The notes under the pieces are model-generated. The model was not told the origin of the DNA and searched no databases. It saw only the letters and a list, made by a program, of their open reading frames with translations. A stretch of DNA of 5,389 nt from Clostridia bacterium (GTDB lineage: Bacteria; Bacillota; Clostridia; Oscillospirales; CAG-272), in NCBI GenBank assembly GCA_017631215.1, contig JAGBTR010000145.1, positions 1-5,389 of the forward strand. The letters are read 5' to 3'. Below, in pieces: positions 1-5,150 of the stretch. The first letter of the stretch is position 1; each line of letters begins with the position of its first letter. A program made the position numbers and the translations under genes.

Positions 1-1898
1 AAAAGCAGGCACTTCCCCTCCTCTCCGCCGACTTTGACCGTGTGAAGGCTACACTGGAGGCAGAGCAGCAAAAGCAACCCGAGCGCGACCGTCTCGACCG
101 AGAGATTGCCGCCCTTGAGGCAGAGCTTCCCTCCTACGCCCACGCGGATGGACTTACCCGAGAGGTCGCCGCACTCAAGCAACAGATCAGCAAGGACACT
201 GCGGCGCACGCGGAGGGACAGAACGAGGTCGCACACAAGGAGATCGAGATCAAGGCGTCCAAGGACAAGCTCCGCACGTTAGAAAATGCAAGCGTTCAAA
301 AGGAAAAGCTTGAAGCAGAGCTAACCGTATTGACGGCACAAAGCGAGTCGCTGGCGGCACTTTGCACCGATTTGAATGGTCTGGACACGCTACGCGACCA
401 ACGGCACGCGGCACAGGACGAATATCGCGCGCTCTCATTGACCGCACAGCAGATGACCGACCGCTATCAGGCGCTCAACCAAGCGTTTCTCGACGAGCAG
501 GCAGGCGTCATTGCCGCCCGTCTGGAGGACGGCGTCCCCTGCCCCGTCTGCGGCTCGCTCCACCACCCCAGCCCCGCCAAGGCATCCGAATCTGCGCCGA
601 CCGAGGACGAGCTCAAGCGCGCCAAGCGCGACGCTGACAATGCCGCCAAGAAGGCCGAGAGTCAGAGCCTTACGTGCGGCACGCTGACCGGTCAGTTGAC
701 CTCCAAAACCGAGGACGTGCTCGCTAAGATCGCCGTCCTCTTGGGGGATATTCCCTTGGAGGCGGCGGCGCCCCACGCCAAGCAAGCCGCAGCATCGCTC
801 GACGACCGACTGAAGGTGCTGACTTCAAGCATTGCCGCCGCGGAGGCAAGCATCCGAGAAAAGACCACCATCGAGCAAGGTCTTCCAATCATGGAGCAGC
901 TGATCGAGCAGCTCCACCGATCGAGCAACAAGCTTTCACAAGCGATCGCCGCCAACACCGCCACCCTGACCCTCAAGGAGGAGCAGCTGACCAAGCTTTG
1001 CACCGAACTGCGCTATGCCTCGCAGGACCAAGCACGGGCGGCACACAAGGCGTTGCTCGCGCAAAAAGACGCCCACAAGCGCGTTTTGGATGAGGTAACG
1101 GCACGCTATCAAGCAACGCAAGCGGCACTCGCCAAGCTGGAGGGCGAGCTTGCCACGCTCAAGGCCGTGGTCGCCAACGTCTGTGAGATTGATTTCGAGG
1201 TGGAGAAGCAGAAAAAAGCGGAGCTGGAGGCGACAGCAACCGCCGTCCAGAACGAGCGCGAGCATCTGGCCGCAAGACTGCAAGCCAACGAGCGTTGCCT
1301 TGTCAGTATGGCGCAAACGCACACCGACGCGCAGGCGATAGAGACCCATTACCGCCGTCTGAGCACGCTCTCCGACACGGCCAACGGTCATCTGAGCGGT
1401 CGCGAGCGCATCACGCTGGAAACCTACATCCAGATGACCTATTTCGACCGTATTCTCTACCGCGCCAACCGCCGCCTTCAGCGTATGACGGAAGGTCAGT
1501 ACGACCTTGTGCGCCGACGCGACAGTGGCGATTTCCGTTCGAGTACGGGGCTTGATCTCGACGTCATCGACCACAGCAACGGCTCGGTACGCCCCGTCAA
1601 CACGCTCTCGGGCGGCGAGGCCTTCAAGGCGTCGCTGGCTCTGGCTCTCGGTCTTTCGGATGAGATCCAATCCAACGCGGGCGGCGTGCGGTTGGACACG
1701 ATGTTTATCGATGAGGGATTCGGATCGCTTGACGACGAGTCGCTCCGTCTTGCCATCGCCACGCTGCAGGATCTGACCGACGGCAACCGACTTGTCGGCA
1801 TCATCTCGCACGTCAGTGAGCTCAAGAGCAAAATCGAAAAGCAGATCGTTGTTACCAAGGATGGCTGTGGCGGGAGCCGCTGTCAGATCGTCGTTTAA
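1..1898 (+). CDS. sbcC: SbcC, exonuclease subunit C (5'-truncated by window edge)
   Basis: This is the ATPase subunit of the SbcCD (Mre11-Rad50-like) nuclease, which opens hairpins and trims blocked DNA ends in the cytoplasm. The frame is open to the left edge (first whole codon at 3), so the N-terminal lobe with Walker A is missing. Numbering from the GTG at 42 (an internal codon, not the true start), residues 1-160 are charged coiled coil. The zinc hook C167-P-V-C170 is followed by G-S-L-H-H-P. A second coiled-coil arm runs to about 440. The conserved RERITLETY stretch is at 454-462, the ABC signature LSGGE at 522-526, Walker B with catalytic D557-E558, the D-loop S562-L-D564, and the H-loop ISH with H590. 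About 630 residues are visible of the roughly 1000-1100 usual for the family. SbcD, its usual partner, probably lies upstream outside the window. All C-terminal catalytic motifs are intact and no frameshift is seen. The family call is very secure. Confidence 0.96.
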   Translation, partial: KQALPLLSADFDRVKATLEAEQQKQPERDRLDREIAALEAELPSYAHADGLTREVAALKQQISKDTAAHAEGQNEVAHKEIEIKASKDKLRTLENASVQKEKLEAELTVLTAQSESLAALCTDLNGLDTLRDQRHAAQDEYRALSLTAQQMTDRYQALNQAFLDEQAGVIAARLEDGVPCPVCGSLHHPSPAKASESAPTEDELKRAKRDADNAAKKAESQSLTCGTLTGQLTSKTEDVLAKIAVLLGDIPLEAAAPHAKQAAASLDDRLKVLTSSIAAAEASIREKTTIEQGLPIMEQLIEQLHRSSNKLSQAIAANTATLTLKEEQLTKLCTELRYASQDQARAAHKALLAQKDAHKRVLDEVTARYQATQAALAKLEGELATLKAVVANVCEIDFEVEKQKKAELEATATAVQNEREHLAARLQANERCLVSMAQTHTDAQAIETHYRRLSTLSDTANGHLSGRERITLETYIQMTYFDRILYRANRRLQRMTEGQYDLVRRRDSGDFRSSTGLDLDVIDHSNGSVRPVNTLSGGEAFKASLALALGLSDEIQSNAGGVRLDTMFIDEGFGSLDDESLRLAIATLQDLTDGNRLVGIISHVSELKSKIEKQIVVTKDGCGGSRCQIVV

Positions 1899-1947
1899 CA
1901 ATCCGCGCTGTCTCAAAATTTGCTTCTCCCCCTCGCGTAACTCTCTT

Positions 1948-1990
1948 TTGACATTTTATTATTGATTTGTTCATAATTTTATGTTATACT
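1948..1990 (+). promoter_or_regulatory. Two overlapping sigma-A-type promoters for the degV gene
   Basis: Two candidate promoters overlap in this AT-rich gap. One is TTGACA (1948-1953), an 18-base spacer and CATAAT (1972-1977). The other is TTGATT (1962-1967), a 17-base spacer and TATACT (1985-1990), with the extended -10 dinucleotide TG at 1982-1983. The second would start transcription near 1997, giving a leader of about 49 bases. No clear hairpin terminator is seen between the sbcC stop and this site, so some read-through from sbcC is possible. Confidence 0.75.
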
Positions 1991-2027
1991 AATTTTTGTA
2001 CCATTATCTATGCAACGCAAAATGCGT

Positions 2028-2036
2028 AAAGGAGAG
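2028..2036 (+). promoter_or_regulatory. Ribosome-binding site that sets the degV start
   Basis: AAAGGAGAG lies 9-11 bases before the ATG at 2046. It is downstream of the in-frame ATGs at 2010 and 2022, which have no Shine-Dalgarno of their own. This selects 2046 as the start. Confidence 0.8.
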
Positions 2037-2045
2037 CATACAGTT

Positions 2046-2900
2046 ATGTGCAAAAAAGTTGTCATCGTTAGTGATAGCACCTGCGATCTGAGCCCCGAGC
2101 TGATCGAGCGCTACGGCATTCGCATCATGCCCCTGGTCGTCAATCTGGGCGACAAGCAATACCGCGATGGTGTGGACATCGATCCCGACCTGGTATATGC
2201 GCATTATGAAAAGACGGGCGTACTGCCCAAGACGGCGGCGCTCAACGTCGCGGATTTTTCCGAGGTCTACAAGGAGCTGACCGACGAGGGCTGTGAGGTC
2301 GTCCTCTTCACCATCAGCGCAGAGATGTCCTCCACCTTCAACAACGCGCGTCTCGCCGCGCAGGAGTTCGAGGGCGTATACGCTGTAGACACACGCAATC
2401 TCTCCACGGGCGGCGGACTTTTGGTCATCGCGGCGGCAGAGATGGTCAAGGCGGGTAAGTCGGCAAAGGAGATTGCCGAGGCTTGCCAGGCAATGACGGA
2501 CCGCGTGGATGCGTCCTTTGTCATCGACAATCTGGAGTTCTTACATAAGGGCGGTCGCTGCTCGGCAGTTGCCGCGTTCGGCGCCAATCTGCTCAGCCTC
2601 AAGCCCTGCATCGTCGTCAAGGACGGCAAGATGGGCGTTGGTAAGAAGTACCGGGGCAAGTTTGCTGCTTGTCTGAAGTCCTACATCGCTGACCGTGTCG
2701 GTGATGCCTCGCACATCGAGCTTGACCGCATCTTCGTCACGCACGCAGGCTGCGACGAGGACATTGTGAACGCTTGTGTCGAGCAGGTCAAGGCCATCGC
2801 GCCCTTCGGCGAGGTGCTGATCACGCGCGCAGGCTGCACCGTATCCTCGCACTGCGGCAGAAACACGCTGGGCGTGCTGTTTGTTCGCAAGCCTGAATAA
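2046..2900 (+). CDS. DegV family protein (FakB-like fatty-acid-binding protein)
   Basis: DegV proteins bind a fatty acid. Characterised members (FakB) present it to the kinase FakA so that exogenous fatty acids enter phospholipid synthesis. With the start at 2046 the protein has 284 residues, normal for the family, and begins directly with the first strand, VVIVSDST (residues 5-12). Other landmarks are PKTAALN (61-67), FTISAEMSSTF (88-98), DTRNLSTGGG (115-124), LEFLHKGGR (163-171), KPCIVVKDGKMG (186-197) and SSHCGRNTLGVLF (267-279). T63, S95/S96 and H269 sit where FakB proteins contact the fatty-acid carboxylate; this placement is from recall, not alignment. Longer versions from ATG 2010 or 2022 would put the ribosome-binding site inside the gene. 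It appears monocistronic, with a promoter at 1948-1990 and a terminator at 2915-2951. No fakA is visible. The family is secure; the particular ligand and partner are not known. Confidence 0.95.
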   Translation: MCKKVVIVSDSTCDLSPELIERYGIRIMPLVVNLGDKQYRDGVDIDPDLVYAHYEKTGVLPKTAALNVADFSEVYKELTDEGCEVVLFTISAEMSSTFNNARLAAQEFEGVYAVDTRNLSTGGGLLVIAAAEMVKAGKSAKEIAEACQAMTDRVDASFVIDNLEFLHKGGRCSAVAAFGANLLSLKPCIVVKDGKMGVGKKYRGKFAACLKSYIADRVGDASHIELDRIFVTHAGCDEDIVNACVEQVKAIAPFGEVLITRAGCTVSSHCGRNTLGVLFVRKPE

Positions 2901-2914
2901 ACCAAATAGTAAAT

Positions 2915-2951
2915 GGGAGCGTTCATTTTTGAGCGTTCCCGTTTTTCTTTT
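2915..2951 (+). terminator. Rho-independent terminator after degV
   Basis: A 10-bp stem (2915-2924 with 2931-2940, including two G-U pairs) closes a six-base loop, ATTTTT. It is followed by the T-rich run GTTTTTCTTTT. It starts 14 bases after the degV stop codon. Confidence 0.9.
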
Positions 2952-2972
2952 GCTCACTCAACCATAAGTTGC

Positions 2973-3001
2973 TTGCAATCTCGGTCGAAACATGTTATAA
3001 T
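2973..3001 (+). promoter_or_regulatory. Promoter of the zinc-ribbon membrane protein gene
   Basis: TTGCAA (2973-2978), a 17-base spacer and a consensus TATAAT (2996-3001) form a promoter with the extended -10 TG at 2993-2994. The start site should be near 3008. The -35 lies in GCTTGCAATC, a near-palindrome that also occurs at the XRE gene's promoter. Confidence 0.82.
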
Positions 3002-3011
3002 AAAAAAACAC

Positions 3012-3019
3012 CACGCGTG
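3012..3019. repeat. Perfect 8-bp palindrome CACGCGTG in the early leader
   Basis: CACGCGTG reads the same on both strands and lies about 5-12 bases downstream of the predicted transcription start. That is a position where a bound repressor could block initiation. No protein is known to bind it here, and an 8-bp palindrome can occur by chance. Confidence 0.35.
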
Positions 3020-3052
3020 ATATTCTTATGGCAAAAGAAACACACCGCATCT

Positions 3053-3059
3053 AAGGAGG
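3053..3059 (+). promoter_or_regulatory. Strong ribosome-binding site of the zinc-ribbon gene
   Basis: AAGGAGG, a full match to the Shine-Dalgarno consensus, is 7 bases before the ATG at 3067 and fixes that start. It is the strongest ribosome-binding site in the window. Confidence 0.9.
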
Positions 3060-3066
3060 AAACCAA

Positions 3067-3381
3067 ATGAAAAAACTACTCGCACTCACCGCCCTTCCCC
3101 TGCTCCTCCTTTCGCTGACCTCGTGCGAGGTGCATTGGTTCAACCAAAGCTACGACGTGCCGTGGTACGTAGTCGCCTTGATCACTGCGTGCATTATTAT
3201 CCCCACCATACTCCTTACCGGACATTACTTGTCCCAAAAGACGTACCGCTGTTCAAGCTGCGGTATGACCTTTCATCCCAAGTGGCACTGCGTCATCGTC
3301 TCGATCCACCTCGGCGCCAAGCGCGTGCTCCGTTGCCCGCATTGCAAGCATAAAGGCTTTTGCAACCCGACCGATGAATAA
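3067..3381 (+). CDS. Small membrane protein with lipobox-like signal and C-terminal zinc ribbon
   Basis: No named family is recognised. The 104-residue product starts with a K2-K3 n-region and a leucine-rich core (residues 4-16), then a lipobox-like L17-T-S-C20. A second hydrophobic segment, likely a membrane helix, spans about 33-52. The C-terminal part has C62-x2-C65 and C90-x2-C93 framing about 24 residues with aromatic and His positions, which fits a zinc ribbon. C75 and C99 are extra cysteines. If the signal is cleaved and C20 lipidated, the second helix would carry the ribbon back into the cytoplasm. If not, the protein is a two-helix hairpin with both ends inside. Similar short CPxCGxxF...CPxC domains are common in clostridial hypothetical proteins (recall). 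It has its own promoter (2973-3001), a strong ribosome-binding site and a terminator at 3390-3425. That it is a real gene is well supported; its function is unknown. Confidence 0.88.
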   Translation: MKKLLALTALPLLLLSLTSCEVHWFNQSYDVPWYVVALITACIIIPTILLTGHYLSQKTYRCSSCGMTFHPKWHCVIVSIHLGAKRVLRCPHCKHKGFCNPTDE

Positions 3382-3389
3382 ACGAACAA

Positions 3390-3425
3390 CTCCCACCGCG
3401 CAAAAGCGATGGGAGCCGTTTTTTT
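3390..3425 (+). terminator. Terminator shared by the two convergent genes
   Basis: The stem CTCCCACCGC (3390-3399) / GCGATGGGAG (3406-3415) is followed by CCG and seven Ts (3419-3425), ending the zinc-ribbon transcript. In plus-strand RNA the stem has one C-A mismatch. In minus-strand RNA the same position becomes a U-G pair, giving an unbroken 10-bp stem followed by a moderately U-rich stretch, so it probably also ends the XRE transcript. The T-run overlaps the XRE stop codon (3424-3426). Confidence 0.85.
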
Positions 3426-4260
3426 ATTGCAGGTAGGGCATTTTTCTGTGATCCATGTGGAAATTAAAATGTCTGGGCGGTGCGATCATCTCGCGGGAGA
3501 AGATCAGAAGCGAGAGGAAGGACTGCGTCGGCTTAAAATCGTAGACGTTCTGCTCTGCTTCGTCGGTCTCCAGCGACAGTGTAACGACGAGGTCCCATTT
3601 TTTGAGGATATCGAGCACCTCGCGCGTGCGCTCCTGCGTGAGCCCCATTTTATTTGCCAGAAACTCAAGCGTAAAGACCCGTCCCTTCTCACGACGATGG
3701 AGCGCGACACACGTATCAAAAACGTCCTTATCCGACAGATCGTGAAAAAAGGCACAGTGATCGATGCCATCAAGCAGCGCCCGATCCGCATCCTGAACAT
3801 TCGGGACCACCAAAAAATAGCGTATCCGATTGGCGATCCCCATGCTCGTGAAGCCGTGATCGTTGACGTATGCCGAATAGGTCTGCTGGTCTTGAGCGAT
3901 GCCCGACTCGATGCGCTTGATATCGAATTCGTCCGTATGCCCAAAGCAAGCGCGCTCCATATCCCAACAGCGAAGGAAGATGGCATCGTGCTTCTCGTCC
4001 TCCTTCAGCACAGCGATCTCCTTCATGCGCGCCGCTGCCGTATCCTCGGGATCCCCCGTTTTCCGCCCAAACAAGCGATCGATCGACACACCGAAGAAGT
4101 CTGCGATCAGAGGGAGCAGCTCGATATCCGGCACGCCACCATTCTCCCATTTGGAGACCGCCTGCGGCGTCACGCCGACCACACGCGCCAGCTCGTCCTG
4201 CTTGATGCCCTTTTCCTTACGCATCGCGGCGATATTTTGTCCTATCATCGTGATATCCAT
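3424..4260 (-). CDS. XRE family transcriptional regulator with a second helix-turn-helix-like region
   Basis: The 278-residue product is a cytoplasmic DNA-binding regulator. Residues 5-65 form a Cro/C1-type helix-turn-helix: IGQNIAAMRKEKGIKQDELA, then GVTPQAVSKWENG (29-41), then PDIELLPLIADFFGVSIDRLFG. The rest (about 75-278) is a longer domain of unknown ligand, with HDAIFLRCWDMERACFG at 91-107. A segment at about 194-230 (VFTLEFLANKMGLTQERTREVLDILKKWDLV) resembles a winged helix. The start is ATG 4260, because GGAGG lies 7 bases ahead. The ATG at 4266 is only one base from it, and an upstream extension to 4311 would run through the promoter. It converges on the zinc-ribbon gene, 42 bases away. 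Autoregulation is plausible, as an imperfect palindrome covers its -35 (inference). The target genes are unknown. Confidence 0.92.
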   Translation of the reverse strand: MDITMIGQNIAAMRKEKGIKQDELARVVGVTPQAVSKWENGGVPDIELLPLIADFFGVSIDRLFGRKTGDPEDTAAARMKEIAVLKEDEKHDAIFLRCWDMERACFGHTDEFDIKRIESGIAQDQQTYSAYVNDHGFTSMGIANRIRYFLVVPNVQDADRALLDGIDHCAFFHDLSDKDVFDTCVALHRREKGRVFTLEFLANKMGLTQERTREVLDILKKWDLVVTLSLETDEAEQNVYDFKPTQSFLSLLIFSREMIAPPRHFNFHMDHRKMPYLQ

Positions 4261-4266
4261 ATCCAT

Positions 4267-4272
4267 TCCTCC
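4267..4272 (-). promoter_or_regulatory. Ribosome-binding site that sets the XRE gene start
   Basis: Read on the minus strand, GGAGGA is followed by ATGGATATGGATATC. The first ATG (4266) overlaps or touches the site. The second (4260) is about 7 bases away and is the plausible start. Confidence 0.82.
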
Positions 4273-4292
4273 GATACAACTTTCGTGCTTAT

Positions 4293-4321
4293 AGTATACC
4301 ACAACGCACACTTGTTTGCAA
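4293..4321 (-). promoter_or_regulatory. Promoter of the XRE regulator gene, with possible operator
   Basis: On the minus strand, TTGCAA (4316-4321), a 17-base spacer and TATACT (4293-4298) form a promoter with an extended -10 TG two bases before it. The predicted start near 4286 gives a short leader of about 26 bases. CTTGTTTGCAAG (plus strand, 4311-4322) is a small inverted repeat with CTTG/CAAG arms covering the -35, a reasonable but untested operator site. Confidence 0.82.
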
Positions 4322-4337
4322 GCGAGGTGAAATTGAC

Positions 4338-4391
4338 AAAAACAACCCGCCGTTGATCAGCCAAAAAGCAATCAAACGCGGGTTGTTTTTT
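4338..4391 (-). terminator. Terminator after the nucleotidyltransferase gene
   Basis: A perfect 13-bp stem (4338-4350 with 4378-4390; AAAAACAACCCGC and its complement) is extended inward by weaker pairing: 4352-4357 with 4371-4377 (one bulged base), and GC/GC at 4360-4361 and 4368-4369. On the minus strand it ends in five Ts, 8 bases past the nucleotidyltransferase stop codon. On the plus strand it also ends in six Ts, so it could act in both directions. Confidence 0.9.
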
Positions 4392-4398
4392 CTTGGAA

Positions 4399-5064
4399 TT
4401 AAAGACGCTTCAGCACGTCCTGGCACCACGCCAGCAACAGCCGAAACGCCTCGCCAAAGTCGTACGGGCGACCGTCGGACAGCGTCATCATCGTCTCCAT
4501 CACCGGTCGGTCGGCGTCCTGCAAATGCGACAGCAGCTCTTTTTTCGTTGGATAAAATGCGCCATCCTCCAGATAATAGATGTTTTGCAAGATGAAAAAG
4601 ACGTTGCGATAGGTATACGGCAGGTCCTGCGCGTTTTTCTCCTCGCCTGCGTGCAGATATCGGTGGCACATTTCGTGGTACACATTCCCCACGCTCATTT
4701 TGATGTAATTGATCACGTCAGACTTTTCGTGCGAAGGAACGAGCTGTGCCAGCGTTCCGTAATAATCCTTGGTGCTGTGAAGGACGTGGCAAATTTCCAT
4801 CGGATTCCAATGCGCCAGATCATCCTTTTCGCAAACAAAACCGCACAGTTTTTCTGCTTCTGCGAGCGTAGAAAACACCCGACGGTAGGCGTCCAGCGTC
4901 TCTGTCGTTATGCGGTCGAAGACCACCATCACGTCGATGTCGCTGTCCTCACGCGCCTCGCCGCGCAAATGGCTACCCTGCAGGCCGACATATATGAGGC
5001 GTTGCCCGAACTCTTTTTTCAACAGTGCGATCAAGTCGGTCATATAAGTATCCACATGAAACAT
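4399..5064 (-). CDS. Nucleotidyltransferase-fold protein of unknown substrate
   Basis: The 221-residue product has the DNA polymerase beta-type nucleotidyltransferase signature: GLQGSHLRGEAREDSDIDVMVV at about 27-48, with G30-S31 and the metal-binding pair D42/D44. Such enzymes transfer a nucleotide to a small molecule, RNA or protein. The substrate here cannot be told. After the signature come GFVCEKDDLAHWNPMEICH (75-93) and a helical C-terminal half (about 115-221) like that of other small two-domain transferases. I could not place the third catalytic carboxylate with confidence, so activity is not proven. No RX4-6H motif of a HEPN toxin is seen, and no partner gene is adjacent. The start ATG 5064 has GAGG 8 bases ahead; the alternative TTG at 5070 is only two bases from that site. 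The product is not a recognisable known antibiotic-resistance enzyme. It ends at a strong terminator; no clear promoter is seen in the 86-base gap upstream. Confidence 0.9.
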   Translation of the reverse strand: MFHVDTYMTDLIALLKKEFGQRLIYVGLQGSHLRGEAREDSDIDVMVVFDRITTETLDAYRRVFSTLAEAEKLCGFVCEKDDLAHWNPMEICHVLHSTKDYYGTLAQLVPSHEKSDVINYIKMSVGNVYHEMCHRYLHAGEEKNAQDLPYTYRNVFFILQNIYYLEDGAFYPTKKELLSHLQDADRPVMETMMTLSDGRPYDFGEAFRLLLAWCQDVLKRL

Positions 5065-5072
5065 TTCCAAAA

Positions 5073-5078
5073 CCTCAA
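5073..5078 (-). promoter_or_regulatory. Ribosome-binding site of the nucleotidyltransferase gene
   Basis: TTGAGG on the minus strand lies 8 bases before ATG 5064, which favours that start over the in-frame TTG at 5070. The match to the Shine-Dalgarno consensus is moderate (GAGG). Confidence 0.65.
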
Positions 5079-5088
5079 TTCCTCATTT

Positions 5089-5103
5089 TCAAGATAAACT
5101 TGA
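5089..5103. repeat. Short inverted repeat upstream of the nucleotidyltransferase gene
   Basis: TCAAG and CTTGA are separated by the five bases ATAAA. The repeat sits about 25 bases before the start codon, inside the AT-rich gap. It could be an operator or a weak hairpin in the leader. With arms of only five bases, chance cannot be excluded. Confidence 0.3.
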
Positions 5104-5150
5104 TACATTTTTCATATTAACAACTGCAACTGCTTGGCGGCACGGAGTTT

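Noticed and set aside
936..1916. Long open frame of 326 codons on the minus strand opposite sbcC.
   Set aside because: It runs antisense to the conserved SbcC C-terminal lobe, shows no domain, has no ribosome-binding site of note, and reads as low-complexity Leu/Arg/Val sequence expected from the complement of GC-rich codons.
1899..1947. Possible terminator for sbcC.
   Set aside because: No stem of useful length followed by a T-run could be found; scattered CGCG words pair only weakly.
2004..2204. Minus-strand 66-codon frame opposite the start of degV.
   Set aside because: It lies antisense to the degV leader and N-terminus, with no promoter, ribosome-binding site or domain.
3409..4356. Plus-strand open frame of 315 codons opposite the XRE gene.
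   Set aside because: It begins inside the shared terminator, is antisense to a clear helix-turn-helix gene, and shows no recognisable domain.
3424..5064. XRE regulator plus nucleotidyltransferase as a toxin-antitoxin pair.
   Set aside because: A strong terminator and a separate promoter divide them, the XRE protein is much longer than a typical antitoxin, and no HEPN toxin motif or partner is present.
4393..5097. Plus-strand open frame of 234 codons opposite the nucleotidyltransferase gene.
   Set aside because: It is the antisense shadow of a gene with an intact catalytic signature and has no promoter or ribosome-binding site.
5065..5150. Possible promoter for the nucleotidyltransferase gene.
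   Set aside because: AT-rich words such as TAATAT and TATCTT exist on the minus strand, but none has a reasonable -35 at 16-19 bases.
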